From Favolaschia claudopus (lineage: Eukaryota; Basidiomycota; Agaricomycetes; Agaricales; Mycenaceae): a stretch of DNA of 64,000 nt. Shown here one piece after another: positions 21,701-35,293 of the stretch. The notes under the pieces are model-generated. The model was not told the DNA's origin. It made no database searches and saw only the letters and a list, made by a program, of their open reading frames with translations. The stretch spans positions 248,001-312,000 of the forward strand of contig JAWWNJ010000044.1 of the NCBI GenBank assembly GCA_037176885.1. Reading direction: 5' to 3'. Numbering within the stretch: the first letter of the stretch is position 1; each line of letters starts with the position of its first letter. The position numbers were made by a program, and so were the translations under genes.

Positions 21701-23689
21701 ATGAGAACAGCTTGCTAAAGTTGCTAAGAAGGCTATTCAACGACGAGAGGTGGAAGGAATGGAGAAACAACTCACGAAGGAAATTTGTGAGGTAAAGTGG
21801 GGGAAGGTGGTGGTGGAAAGGAAGAAGGGTGGGTTTGGTCGTGTTAGTTCCAAAACTGCTAGAATGGTGCCGGCCAAGTTGCTCCGTCGCAACAAAATCA
21901 GTGAAATATGTTTCGAATGAATCAACTTACGAACTTGATAATTCCGACCGGTCTCCAGCGCGTCGGGGGCCGCCCTGAACGCGAATCCCTGAATTTCTGT
22001 AGAATCCTCCGCCGTAAAATAGCGCACAGTTTGAAAGGCTCCGTGCCCTGTCTCAGCGCATGAAGTTGGGCTTGAGGGAAGAAAAAAGAAATCAGTGCTG
22101 CGTAGAGGGATGACGTTGCGGTGGATTTAAAATTGCGCAAGTACTTACGCGTTGAAGTGATTCGCGTGTTGGACAAGCGGGAAGATTTCGTAATCAACTC
22201 TTCAGGTCAGCGATGAGCTGCATCAATTAGCCCACCAGCAATCCAGTGCACTTTTCCAGGAAATAAATCTTGAAGTAATTCGGCAGAGACGGTGAAAGAC
22301 TGGAGCCAGCAAAAAGCGGGCAAGTTCTCGTGATAAGCATCAATGGTAGCCGAGACTTAGCGGTGTGGGCGCGCGGGAGCCCACGATTCTCAGAAAATGC
22401 CGAAATTGGCCCATGGAAATAGATACAGCGGTTTCGACGGGATTCGGGGTCTTCGGAAGCTTTATGCCGCTATGTTGATGCTTGGCGGAGGCGCACAGGG
22501 CGTGGGCAGAAAGCCTTCAACGAGATGAGGTGAGGGGAGCGGAAGAGAGAGATGTTGATGCGATCATCGATATCGAGTCCGAATCAGGAAATTCTGAACA
22601 TTGCCTCTCACCACCACCATCGACGATTCCTGCTGCTGCGCTGAGTGTCCTCCGAGACTCATGTGCGTATCAATACTTCATCTAGCTTTGCTTCATGCGA
22701 ATTGCAAGGCTATTTTTGCCCAAGAACCTCGGAAACAGCAACACAAGCGTTTGCGCGCATTTCGAAAAAATGGGGTCTGGGCTAGCGGTACCGCCAGGGA
22801 ATGACTCAAGACTTCCATCATCAAATGTTTACGGAGACGCGTGGCGTCGGGGAAGGTTCTGGAGCGATTGGAGCGGCGTTGCGACCGGAGGAATTCAGGA
22901 GAATTCAGGTGTGTTTTAGTATCCCTCGCTTCCATGGCCGTAACATGCTGACATCTCCGACTCTTGGCACCCGAAACCTGGCTTAGACTACCCAATCCCA
23001 CTGCTCCTCCAGTTTCGAAGGCCGTCGACTCGTCTTCACGCCGCAATGGCAAATTCACCCCTATCTCAACCCCTCCACTTTCTCGAGCCCAGCTCCCCCT
23101 TCACCCCGGCGTTACGACACCGAATATCACTCCATCAGTCACACGGATAATGCTTGACGTGCGTGGAATTTCCGTGGACCTCGTTGCTGATTTATGAATA
23201 TTTCTGAGTTCGCCGTTGTCTTCTCCAATTTCCGCAATTTCCGGTTGAATGGCGGCCGCTCCGCAAATTCTCAAGACGGACTGTCGATCCCGGTGGATTT
23301 GCGGAAGATTTGCTGAAGAGTATTGCGTAGGAGGGCCGGTGGAAGGGTATTTAGGTGAGTGGGCAACGTCGGTTTTGCTTATGGATTCACCGCCCACTTC
23401 CCGCTTCCCTCCCTTCTTATCAACAACTTCTCTTCATTCAAACTTCTATTTGACTTGACTTCAAATCCTTCACCTCTCTTTCTATTCCTTCAATTCGACG
23501 CTTTCGTGCTTCAACACGGCGTTCGGCTTTATTCGGCCTTCGCCCATCTTTGACTTTGTCGTTGACTCTCAAGTCGATGCCTTCTTTTGTGACTTCGCAC
23601 TTACCTCTCTTTCTTTCAATGAGCTAACTGACATTATCTTTTAATTCTAGGCTGCATACTTGACTCTAGCACATCCTTTTCTATTCAAA
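21701..23689. other. Repeat-island sequence without a supported gene
   Basis: Minus-strand donor-like sites continue at about 21935 and 22147. Short open frames around 22480-23460 have no motif, and codon use is not convincing. I see no gene. Confidence 0.4.
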
Positions 23690-25990
23690 TTCACCGCCGC
23701 ACTGAATTCTTGTACCAAAGTTCTTGAGTCTTCAACGTGTTCAATCAAGTGAGTTGCCGTCTTCTCTCGTTGAAACGATTACTGACCTTTCAATTAGATT
23801 CGCTTCTCTTCTTTCTACGCTGGCTGAGCTGCAAATTGCGACTCCTTCAACGCCGGATTGACCTCAAAGTCATATGTCAACGACTCTGCATAAGTGAGCA
23901 ATTTCAATTGATTTGAATACCTCACGCCCTTGTTGACCTTTCAATAAGTTTTTATTCATTTCTAACCTGCATGAGATGCACATTTCGACTGCGTGCGCAA
24001 GGTAAGTGCATTTCTTATTGACTATTACTTCAACTTTGAATGACTGACCATTTGTTAGCTTCGTGAGATGCACATTTCGGCTGGGTAGGTAAGTTGTAAT
24101 AGCACTACCATTAACAACGACTATTGACCATTCTAAGAGTTTTGTTTAACCTATTCCTTCAACGAGCCGCATTCAATTCAAGAGTACCACTTGAACCCAG
24201 ATTGACTTCGGTGTCGTCTCGGGCATCCTCGGTGAGCCGACTTTTTCCTTCGTTTGTTTTCGTTCGTTGACTTTATCGCTACAATCTACTCGGATAAGGA
24301 CTGTTGGGTTGGACTTGTTGAGATTGGGTCGAATCTATCAGCGGTGAGTCGGCTTTTGACTTCGTGACTTTGACTTTGCTGAAGTAGGTCAATGTTCAAA
24401 GTATAACCTCTAGTCCCGCTATTATAGTCGAAATACTCTGACCATTTTCATAGTGCTATGCTATCTATCCTTTCAATGGGACACACTCAGTTCAAGTAAT
24501 CAACGAGTCAAGACTCTTTGGATTGATTTTGGCGTTGGCGCCGTCTCGGGCACCCTCGGTGAGCCGACCTTTCCTTCGTTTTTCTTCAATTGCTGATAGA
24601 ATCGTTAGAATCGACTTGTATATTGAATGCTGGTTTGCATTCGTTGAGTTTGGTTGAATTTGTTCCGGTGAGTACAATCGTTTACTTGCGACTCTGATCT
24701 AACTGAAGACATTTGAAGGTTGTGCTCGTTCGTTTAACATACTATAGAGTTGCGGTGAAGCTGATATCGAGTTTGGACTTGGTACAAGGTGCGCATTGGT
24801 AACCTGTTCGTTGTTTAACTCGATCTGACTTGAACTTTAGAAGCTTTTCATCGTACACCTTGCTTTACACGAGACCGAAACTATGCCGGTAATAAGTCAA
24901 GGTATTAAAGTACGTATGATTCTTCGTATTTCTCTACACGGACCAATACTGACTTCACTCTCTTAGACTACGCAGGCCGAAACCATGCCTCTCTCGCTCC
25001 GGCTTCCTGTTTTCTTGAACTCAACGCCGAAACTATGACCAGGTACGTTGAATTTCGACTTCTTATTTTGATAATTGACTTGAATTTTGAAGGCCGAACC
25101 TATACTGGTTTGATTCGCGCGTCAGCGTACCTTTTCACCTGAAGGTATACCGAACTATGCCGGTAAGCATTTACTGATATCTTACTTCAATACCACTCCA
25201 AACACTACTGACTTCACCTTTGTATACCCCAGGCGCCGAGACCAGACCTTGCCGCTTCGCATTCAAGTATCCATGTACTTCACCTTCAATACCGAAACTA
25301 TGCCATTTTTGTCCCAGGTACGTTTGATTTCGATTTCTTACTCTAAGTCTTGACTTGAATTTTGAAGGCTAGACCTATGCCGCTTCGAATCGCGCGCGCG
25401 CGCGCCTGTACATTGAAGCTGTACATATCTTTCATTGATTTAGTGTGAGTCAAGTTCGAGTCAACCTCAACTGACCTTGACCTTTCTTTCCTTGTACAGC
25501 GCGGTTCAACACCAACGATTCTCGGGAGTCGATTGATTTCTCACAAGTCGAAGTCGAAATATCATAGGATAGGATAAGTAGAAGTATACTTGACTGGAGT
25601 GAGTTGCTGTTCCGTTTCTTTTACTTTCTTTCTTTCGTTCGTTCGGAGTCACAAAGGTAATTGGAGTCCATACTTCATTTTTATCTTGATTCTCGACGGG
25701 TAAGCCTTTCTTCATTTCATTCACCATATCACTGTGTTCAACATCAACTCACCTACACTTTCCTTACCAGGTGTTCAACTCAATTCCCGAGCTGCGGGTT
25801 TGTTTCACCCGAGCGAGTCGACTCGTTTCGACTCGCGTTAGATTTGGATTGAATTCTAGTTCCCGAGGTAAGCTTTCCTTTTGCCTCTTCATTCTCCTCA
25901 TGCGCTGATACCCAACTCAGCACAAGGTGCATCACCCGTTTCTTTCAAATATTCAATTTGACTCGCACCCTCGGGATGGGCAGCTCACTT
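23690..25990 (+). repeat. Left inverted arm with micro-exon-like modules
   Basis: This matches, in inverted orientation and with visible divergence, the segment 37030-38880. Matched landmarks include GAGATGCACATTTCGACTG (about 23969), the TCTCGGGCATCCTCGGTGAGCCG block (24216), the ACCCCAGGCGCCGAGACCAG block (25228) and GAGTCGACTCGTTTCGACTC (25814). Along the plus strand about fourteen GTRAGT/GTACGT donors occur roughly every 100-150 bp. Many are followed by a TTACTGACC-like branch region and AG, so the arm reads as a chain of small exons and short introns. The would-be exons contain stops in all frames, so a non-coding spliced transcript is more likely than a protein. Confidence 0.75.
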
Positions 25991-26257
25991 CAATACAGGC
26001 GAGTCTTATCTTCTCTTCAATTCAATTCGTTTGATTTGCTGCACTTTATTCGACTACCTACTTACAGAGCAGCTACAGTATTGACCGTATCCACTTCATT
26101 GCGACTTTCCGAACCAGCAGCCCATCTCCGTCGCTCAATCTTCGTCCTGCGCATCAATCCCCGCTCCCCCGAGCTTCTCCCTCTTTTGCCTCAAACTTCC
26201 TTCCCGAATTTGTGCCGAGCGCGAAACGTCCGCCCGTTGATCTGGGTATATGTATAG

Positions 26258-27140
26258 GTAAGTTATTCAGTTTCTTTCCTCGTGGAAATAGAAAATACTC
26301 ACTTGATTTCGATCTTAGGGCGGCATTCCGATTGAGTCGGCGCGCGTAACGCCCCGACGACGATGTCGGCGTTGAGAGCGACGATGACTTGGGCGGCGGC
26401 TGGGGCGCGTTGATCTGTATACTTGGGTGAGTAGAATGTCTCGTTCATTCACCGTCAAAGCAGAAAAACTCACCTTAATGCGAGTTTTCGAGTCGGCGCG
26501 CGTAGCGTCGATGTGACAATGTCGGCGTCGTTGACAGCGAGGGTGTCGGGGAGGGCGGCGGCGGCGGCGGGCTGGGGCGCAGTTTTGAGGCGTGGAGGGT
26601 GGAGTTGGGCGCGTTGAGAGGGCGGAAAGGCGGGAGGATGTCGGTGACGCGGTGGTGGATTAGGGCAGTTGCGATCGAGCGAGGGCGGCGGGTACGGGTC
26701 GAGGGGAGGAAAGCGGCGGGCTAGGGAAAGCGATGGCGTTAAGTAATAAGGCGCGGAAAGGAGGAAGTGGTTGACGCACCTAGTAAATAGTTATATCACT
26801 GTAGATATGTACGTGTCGGCGGCGACTTCGTGAGGCGAGCGGCGGTGGCGTCGGAGAGGTGGGACTCGGGTGAGGAGCAAGGCGTTGGAGCGACGCTATG
26901 TCGTGTGGAGGGAAGAGGCGGCGCGCGGGGTCGATATGTGTACAGACAGGTAAGTTATTCCGTGTCTTTCCTCGTGTAAATTGAAAGAACTCACTTTATT
27001 CTGATCCTACCGCATTTCCAAGCGAGTCAGCGCGCTGAACGACCTTGTCGGCGTTGAGAGTGACGAGGAGTTGGGCGGCGGCGGCGGCGCGTTGGCCTGC
27101 GTACTCGGGTGAGTAAATGTCTCATTCATTCATTCACCGT
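26258..27140 (+). repeat. GC-rich direct repeat, period about 692 bp, two copies
   Basis: GTAAGTTATTC followed by TTTCCTCGTG, GAGTCRGCGCGC, TGTCGGCGTTGAGAG, a GGCGGCGGC block and GGGTGAGTA is found from 26258 and again from 26950. A similar GC-rich block (GCGAGTT-TCGAG, CGCGCGTAGCG, GTCGGCGT) occurs at 26478 and, in the same orientation, at about 42431. No coding potential is supported. Confidence 0.65.
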
Positions 27141-28014
27141 CAGTACAGAAAGCAGAAACCGAGTCGCCGCCGGGACGGGATCGACGAAGCCCGGCGCGGC
27201 GCGTTTGCGCCGTTCGGCTCGGGTCGACGTGGGGTACGGCGTGTTGTTTCAGGGTAGCGCCGAGACGAATACGACGGAGCGGGTGGGTTTGGCGAGCCGG
27301 GGATGCTGGGGTAGCGAGGTCTGGTACGGACGGCTTGTGATTTGCATAGCGTACGTGGATAGGCGGAGTTGAGGACGGAGCGGGGACGACGGTGACGCGG
27401 CCCCGGTCACGAAACGGCGGTGCGGAGGTGGAGGTGGGGTTGGCAGCTGGAAGGAAAAACAAGTCAGTGAGAAGGGGTGTTTGGGGGTAATACTGTTGCA
27501 TAATTATGGTCAATTTCGATCGAAATATACGCACCTTGTCTCAAAAAAACACACCCCCAAACAACAAAAAGACACACCTCTCTACTGTGCCCCAAAACTT
27601 CACGGCTACTAAACTACAGCATTTAAACTGCTGCCCGCAGATTTTGACCCTCTCACACACGCATCAAGGAAAAAACACACACGTTGAATTTTTGTCCCAA
27701 GTGCTCAGCCTCAAACTTCACGTTTAACGCCTCGGCAGAAAAAAGCCCCCACCCTCCAGACCGAAAAAGAAAAAACACACACCCTATCAACAGGGCAAAA
27801 AAAACGCGCAGCAATTTCAGCTTGAAACAAAAATACACAGCTTGTAGCAGCGGAGAAAAAAGGACACCTCCCACATTAATTGTAGGTCCCACAGCCAAGC
27901 ACGAGTAGGTAAGTCGGTTCACCGTTCCGGACCGATCCGATTTTAATCTGATCATCATCAATCTTGATCTCAATCCAATCGTCTTCATATCTATTCTGCC
28001 TCTACTCTCCCACT
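27141..28014. other. 5' region of the integrase gene
   Basis: It contains an A/C-rich tract with many AAACACAC words (27540-27880) and a CT-rich leader just before the integrase ATG. No gene is seen; open frames across it are low-complexity. Confidence 0.4.
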
Positions 28015-29669
28015 ATGACCAACGACGCGGTCCATACATTCCTCCTGGAGGCTCATAACATCTGTGTGCAAGCACAGTTCATCATTGACTCTCTTCCCAA
28101 CGCTGAACTTCCCGCCGTCGAGCGCAGCGCGCATCAGCTTGGAGCCGTGCGCCAAATCGTCGTCGTACTCGAAGACTTCTCCGTCACAGAAGAGATTCGT
28201 GAGACCCTCCTGGCCGATGTCGACAAACTGCTGGCTCCTCTCGAGGATTTCATCACCAACCCACCTCCTCCAGCCAACACCACTCATGCTAGACTTCGGA
28301 CTGGGCGCCCTGGACGCCCCAGCTATGTACTTGACCTGCCCCGCGCTCGCCTCCTCCATGACCTAGGAAATACATATGAAGAAATCGCTGCTGCTCTTGG
28401 TGTCAATCGGACGACAATTTGGCGCCAATTCGAAAGGGCTGGCATCCCCACCGCTCGGCGGGCCTTCACAGAAATCACTGACGACGCACTCGACGAGATC
28501 GTCGCCGAAATCTCGTTGGCGCATCCGTTTGTTGGCTCTGTGATAGTTTCCGGTCATCTGGAGGCTCGGGGAATCCACCTTCCTCGCCTTCGTGTTCAAG
28601 ATAGTTTGAGGAGAGTTGACGAGATCGGCGTCCTTGTTAGGTACGTTTCGATGTTTCTATTTTACTTTCTTTCCTTCTTTTCCAATCTAACAAATCAAAA
28701 TGCTCATCTAATTACAGGTGGGCCGGTATAATCAAGCGTCGTGTCTACAAAGTGCGCGGCTCCAATGCACTGTGGCACCAGGACGGCAATGAAAAACTGC
28801 GTCCTTGGGGATTCTATGTACACGGCTGCGTCGATGGCCATTCGCGGCTTATCATCTATCTGGCTTGTTGCTCCAACAAGAGAATGGCAACAGTAGCGGA
28901 GCTTTTCCGAGCTGCAGTTGCTGTTTTTGGATGGCCTAGCCGGATGCGGGGAGACTTTGGCACTGAGAACAACGAAGTTGAGCGCCTCATGATCTTGTAC
29001 TGGGGGATCCTCCACCGCGCATATCTCAGGGGACGGTGAGCCATTCCAATATCTGTGTATCAATATAACAACTTAATCCCCTCCAGCTCCCGCCACAATG
29101 TACGCATTGAGCGTCTCTGGCGTGATATTCGCAAGGACGCGCTAGAGACATTCCGTCAAATCTTCGATTATCTCGAACAGAACGACCTGTTGGACATGGA
29201 AAATCCTGTTCACAGTGCGTGTTTATTTCTGGTCTTTCAGCCTCGAATTCAGGCAGCGCTCGACCGCGCGCGCGATGCGTGGAACCATCACCGTCTCCGC
29301 ACCCAGCACGACAAGACTCCAATCGCTATCTACGAGCTCAGCCGGACCGCTGCTATCACACGTGGGTACTGGACTGGGGATCCCGGGGATGATTTGAATG
29401 CTGCTTCCGATCCACTGTATGGGTTTGACGGAGATGCTCCACTCCCTCCTTCTGGGCTTGATGAGCCGCTCGAACGCGCGGAACAACCCACAGGAACGGC
29501 AGAAGAGCGGGCAGGGGGGATCCTTGTAAATGGGGATGAAGACCTTGCTGCTGCTGCAGAGCTGCTTGGGGATTTTGATTGCGGCCGGGACGATGGAAAT
29601 TGGGGGATTGAGGTTTATTGTGAGGCTGTTGTTCGTATGATCTCTGTACTTGGTGGCGAGGCACCTTGA
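28015..29669 (+). CDS. DDE integrase/transposase with N-terminal helix-turn-helix
   Basis: Three exons are inferred: 28015-28640, 28718-29035 and 29087-29669, all in phase, about 508 residues. An N-terminal alpha-helical region is followed by a helix-turn-helix (YEEIAAALGVNRTTIWRQFE, residues about 120-140) that likely binds DNA. The RNase H-fold integrase core shows candidate catalytic residues in order: D in WHQDGNEKL, D in MRGDFGTENNEV and E in NVRIERLWRD, a D-D-E triad. This is the integrase-core type common in agaricomycete genomes, usually annotated only as an integrase core domain protein. The C-terminus is acidic. It should act in the nucleus to cut and join ends of a mobile element. 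It lies between two inward-facing inverted arms and directly upstream of a large multi-exon gene in the same direction. No disabling lesion is seen. Confidence 0.85.
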
Positions 29670-30872
29670 TTACCTTGATGGCTGAAAAGATGTGACTGCT
29701 CGAAACGAATGTGCCGATGATTTGCGCAGATCGTGCGGGCATTTTTCGCCGCCTTACTCAGACCACCTCCTGGATTACTGTAAGAAATTCACGTTATTCC
29801 GTGAAGAAGCGGAAGATACAGGGATCTACGGCGCCCTACAAAGCCAGATCTGCGGAAACTTCTCCGTTGCTCCCACAGCGCACATGTTAAAATGACTGTC
29901 CTGTATGACAATGTTGCGGAGACTCAGCCGGCACTGATCCTATATGGTGAAGAGGCTGTAGCCACCCAAGGTTGCTGGGCTAACGGATATGGTGCACATA
30001 GACGAGATCCTTGGTATAGTAAAAGGCCTTCAACAGCATTTCAGCTATCCACAAGTCACATTCCTTGATAAATCTCGCAGCCAAAGGAAAAAGTGTGACA
30101 TGAATGTCACATCAGTCACTCTGCCACGTCCCACGATCTATCACTATCGCAGCTTGCTCTTGAATTCATTAGCCTCTGCTCGAAATCTGGGTCGGGACTG
30201 GGTAACACGGAATCTTGGCGCCACACTTTAGGCTACTACACTGATCGCAACTGCTTGCCCTTGTATAGAATCCATGCCATCAGGATTGATCTCGCCTACT
30301 TGAAGGCTGCTACCCAGACACTCTTGTTTTATCTGTGCTGGCTTCTCTGCCGACTCAGTACTCTGTCTGACGCTATTCTGGCTATTCTGTTCTCCTTCTG
30401 TGTTTCAGAGCTCATAGTTCTTGTACTAATGCATTGATTACAACTTGGAAAATTCAAAGAAAGAGAATCCGCACATTGAGGTGAACTGCATTCAAACAAC
30501 AGCTAATAATCGGAGTTTTAAATCATCAGGTTTCAAAGCTTCGAAAGCGTATGAACCGAGGCTACGCAGATCTATCCAAATATTCTGTCGCCTAATGCAA
30601 GACTAGGCAAGACTCCACTGGAATCCCAATTTTGCGGCGATCCGGCGTAACCATCCATGCCTGGCGATAAGAGATGCATGTGGAGATTTTCTCCTTGGCA
30701 AAAAAAAGGTGATCATTCTTCCGTCTTCTCGTGCGTTCGGTTTCGTTCTATTCTATAAGTCGATCAATCACTTTTTTTCTTGTCTCCCTCTCTCCTTTCC
30801 CCTCAATTCTCTTCTCATTTGTTCTTTCTCTCGCTCTTTGTTCTCGTTTTTTTCCCTTCTCTCTCATCCGCG
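29670..30872. other. Intergenic between integrase and cargo-like gene
   Basis: No gene is supported. The last 120 bp are strongly CT-rich (TCTCCTTTCC..., CTTTCTCTCGC), typical of fungal core promoters, just upstream of the ATG at 30873. Confidence 0.45.
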
Positions 30873-33800
30873 ATGAGAGATCTTTCCCTAGACGACCTTG
30901 CTGAGTGCAACAATCGCGGGTGCGAGTTCGGGTGTGGCCTTTTCGAACTCCCCGACGACTTCCAGCCGGGTATGTCCATTGCCCGAACCCGCTGCGGACT
31001 TTGTAGTTGCAAGGGCTCCCAGCACTACCGGCGTTCGAATGTTCCGACCCAGGTAAGAAGGCATATTCATTCGCAGAATGATTTATCTGACCATGCTCAC
31101 CCAGGGTTCAAACCATGGACCCACAAGTTCGTCTACTACTACGGCGCCTGCGGTATGTGTGCCGACTGTATATCCTGTATATCATTTTATTGACCCGTTA
31201 TTGAGGCGCCCAATCCTGTCCCTACTCCGAATCCCATCCCCTCTCAAGCTCAACCGCCACAGGCTGGTGTGTTTTCTAGTGCATCTAATCCAATACCGCA
31301 GGTTCGTTCACTTGCCTTCCTCTTTGGTTTTCGAATTTCTCATTTCATCGCAGAGCACTTTTACTTCTATCCCTCACACAACACAGTCTACATTCGGCTC
31401 CGGATATTCAGTACGTCCTGGTTCCGCTCAATTTCAACTTGATCTGTACTCACTTTTGGCGCACTTCGAAGGCTGGGTCTGCGACTGCCAACACCATGTT
31501 TAATTCGCGCCCAGAGGCATCTACCCGTTCAAGCCATGCCGGCCTTCAAGGATCGACGGCCGCACCATCTGCCTTCAGAAACCTCGCAGGCAGTCGCACT
31601 CGGGACATCTCGGCTGCCATGGGCGGTATTGCGTCCGGATCGGGACTAAGTCAGGCGGCGAATAGACCAAGTGACGGGGCGAAGAAGATCTTTCATCCTG
31701 CGCTAAAGGTGTGTTGAGTTCTGTGAAGTCAGATTCAGTCGTCTTGAGCGTGTTTTTAGGCCCAGCTTGAAGCAGACCTCACTCGAGACAAAAATCGGAA
31801 GCGCAAACGGCGTGCATCCCCTTCCCCTGCTCGCAATATTCGACCCAAGCTCGCCAAAATTCTCAACTACTGCATGCTATTCATCCCGATGAACAAAGAT
31901 GTCAACCGCGGAATATGTTCTGTCCCAAGTGCTTATTCGTATGTCGTTCTTTCCCCCCCCTCCCCTCGTGATTGCCTGACTTTCGTTGATCAGCCTTCGA
32001 CTATTCGAAGAGCGGCAGTACGTTCAAGAGATTATGTTCACCTCCGATGACAGTGTCCACGACATCGAAACCAAGATTCAAATCGCTTATTCTCACCTCC
32101 CCGAGATCAAGCAGTATGGTTTCCGCCTCCTCGCCACAACTCGAAAGATGCGAATGGACCGCAACAAAAATTTGACTCCTATCCCGGGGATCCCTCGCAT
32201 CCTTCGTACTCTCAAGCGTGAGGTTTACGATGTCACTGCGCTCAAAATGTAAGTCGTCATGTGTTCTGATATTCAGTGTGAGTCTGACGACTTCGCAGCG
32301 CTCTTCGTGACTCCAATATCCGCCAATCTGGGCCTCGTTACAAGAAGATTGTGTTCATCGCCCTGAAACCCAATGGTCCAAACCTTCCGCTGCGAGGCGT
32401 GACATACGACACGGACGATGACCTCGACCACGACCTCCCCACAGAGTACTCGGAGGACTCGGACTCGGACGAGTCCGGTGGCTCCGACGCTGGTAACTCC
32501 GATGCAGTATGTCGATTTACTACATTTATTGGGAGCTTGTTTTCATTTTCACTCGCCTGTTAGGACATCACAATGGATGAAGCCGACGCCAACGAAGACG
32601 AGGACATGGTCAGTGGTACCCCTACCAACTTCAAGGTGAGTTCAATTGTGCATCGCTCGTTCCTATCGCAAATGCTGATGTTTTCAGGACAAAGGCAAGG
32701 GGAGAGAAGTACCGCCTGTGGTGAGAATTATTTCAACTCGTCTTTTGTATGTGAGGGACTAATCAGCTATCGTTTGAAGGATGTCAAGGGAAAGGGGAAG
32801 CAAAAGGCGGAGGCACGTTCCTTTACTCCCTTACCTGGGACTTCTTTCTATTCATCTTTCTTACGACTTCCTTCTAGGATTCTCGATTTGATACCGGCTT
32901 CTTCGATGACGATGTTGCTGCCGGTGTTGAATATGACTCTGAGGTTGACCGGGGTGTCCCTCATCCTGCTCCTGAGGTGATTGATCGTGTTTTACACATA
33001 GTGCATACGGCGTTAACTTGTATGCTTAGACTTCGACTAGCACCTCGGTAAAATCTGGTGCGGCTGTTGTGCCGGAAGCTCATCTCCGAATGGTACGCCT
33101 TCTGCGTAACATGGAGCAACCAGACCCCAAGAATGGCACTCCCGTTGCCTATGTAAGTCGCACTTGAATTTTGTTAGCGCTCGGCGGTGGCTGACATTAC
33201 TATCTGCTTCAGTGGGCAAGTGCCGGGCGCGGTGTCGGCTGCTTTGTACTTGGCAACAAGTCTGCCGAACTCTGCGCTGGGATTCTAGCTCAGTTTGTGG
33301 TTTCACCCGAAACCTCTGTGCTTTCACCAGCGCAGGTGCTTTCTTTCGTCGAGGCAAATATTTGTCAACCGTTTGCCATGTTGACGAATTTCGGGAAGCG
33401 ACTCATCGGCTACACCGAGTCTGCTGCAGACGACGAGATAGAGGCAGAGTTTGATCGCGCCTTTGTGATCGGTGCTGGAGGACTTCATGGACTTGCCCCT
33501 CACCTGCTCTCAGCGTACATGGCGCTTCCCGTCGCTCTTAAGGCGGGTGCATCGCACGATACCTTCAGCGCGGTATTTGACAACCTCTCTGAGTTCTCGA
33601 TGTCACTCCTTCGTTGTTTGCAGCATCTGCGATTCAAGCATGACCGCAGTCAGTGGGATCCTCGTGGAGGCTGCCGGGAGTTGGCTGTCATTCTACACAG
33701 CAAGGACAATGATCTTCCAGTGCGTATCACATTTTCTATGTTTACTGCCATCATATTCAACTTTCCATGCTACATCACTCTTAGGTTGCGACTGAGGAGG

Positions 33801-35293
33801 ACTTCCTGCACCTCAATCTTGGCTTGTTACTCGACGCTTTGGATAAAGAGACCCCCAACGTCGGCGAAATACATTTTCTCCTCATGGATGCGCTGGGTGA
33901 TGCCTCCAATCCTCGCGAGATGACTGCAACACGTGTCTTCAAGGGCGGGGAATATGGCATGCGGCGCTTCTACACTCTTGTCGTCATCCGTGTTCTCGAC
34001 GAGCTTGACACCGCTCATCCCGATTATCCCGCTCTTCTCGCGACGGTCCAAAGCGCATCATTGGGAGTCGCTCGCAAAATCCGCAACTTCTTCAAAGGGG
34101 GTGGAATCGCGGGAGCCAACACTACGGTGTGTTATTGGTTTTGCTCTTCTTACATCAACCCCTCATCTGGTATTTTGTTGCAGTCGGACGCAGGGCCATC
34201 GGCCTCACGCCCCAACACACGGAGTCGCACGACGAAGCGAACGTAGGGACACTTTATGTCTACTCTGTACCCGTTAATTAATTGTGTTTTGTTTGCTTCC
34301 TCTGTTTGCAGAACGGGGAGATTCGACACTGACTTTGATGGTAAGTCGCGCGAACGGAGTCTCTTCTACGATACCACTGATGCTCATCGCACCTAAGATA
34401 TGACGAACACCGACTCCCTGGCTTCGGGTTGGGAGCATGACTTATCTGATGGCGAGCCAGATGTCTTGGTGCGTCGTGCCAAACGTCGCAAGACCCAACC
34501 GCCTCCCTCGAAGCCGAAGCCATCATTTCCGAAGTCACCGCCAATTATTATATGTGCGCCTTCTCAATTGTCTGTGGAGCATATCTGAATTAATAAACAC
34601 GCCAGCATCGGACAGCAGCAGTAGTAGCGGTAGCGACAGCAGCAGTGATGGAACTTTCAAGCGTGCATATGCACAATGGACGGGCCAAGCTCACCGCAAA
34701 CAGTCTCAGGCGTCGTCTTCCAACCAGCGAGCACCGCCTGCCAGTACTAGCCAACCAGGCTTTAGTTCATCCGCCCGACCTTCCACTACCGAAGCGCCCC
34801 CGCCGCCGCAGGCATCAACATCAACGTCGGCATCAGTGTCAGCATCCCAGACTCGTGCTCGACCGGTGTGGCTCGATTCTACTGCGCTTGAGGCTGATGA
34901 CGTTCAAGACGCACAGACCCTCCTCCGCCGCTCCCCCACGCGGTATTGGCAGGGTGTGATGCGTGAGATAATAGAGCGCTTCCCCCACCCTGATCCTTCG
35001 CGTCGCCTCACCATGCAAGCTCTCCTCGCTCCTGGCATGACGAGAATGCGCCAGTACCATATGCTTTCCTTGGTAAGTTCTTTTTTCGCTCTGCTTCTTT
35101 CTGGCTGGCCTCCTGCTAATTCCGTAAACACCTCTGGCAGGCTTATCACGTCGACCGCAATGTATCTGGTACACCACATTGGCTCCACATCGCCTCGATT
35201 CTTTCCCAGATCATCAACGACACTCGCAAATACAAACTTGACGATCCTCGGATCGTGCCTTTGGGATCTCGATTCCAAACATCGATGAACTAA
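30873..35293 (+). CDS. Large multi-exon protein of unknown function, probable element cargo
   Basis: At least a dozen exons are split by about 50-nt introns. Exon 1 (30873-31052) ends at a GTAAGA donor, and the last exon ends with TAA at 35291-35293. Exon 1 has a Cys-rich knot (CNNRGCEFGCGLF, RTRCGLCSCKGSQH) that could bind zinc. Next come Pro/Ser/Thr-rich low-complexity exons, a basic KNRKRKRRASPSPARN stretch (nuclear signal-like), and a compact region around LRLFEERQYVQEIMFTSDD that could be a beta-grasp or similar fold. Acidic Ser/Asp tracts follow (DSDSDESGGSDAG). A conserved-looking globular region begins GRGVGCFVLGNKSAELCAG. The tail carries further Ser/Asp runs and basic clusters, and ends in a globular exon (LHIASILSQIINDTRKY). 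I do not recognise the family. The position beside an integrase and inside inverted arms suggests an element-encoded accessory protein acting in the nucleus. Confidence 0.7.

Noticed and set aside
23690..27140. A protein-coding gene made of many tiny exons
   Set aside because: Splice-like sites are convincing, but the exons contain stops in all frames and no conserved protein motif appears.
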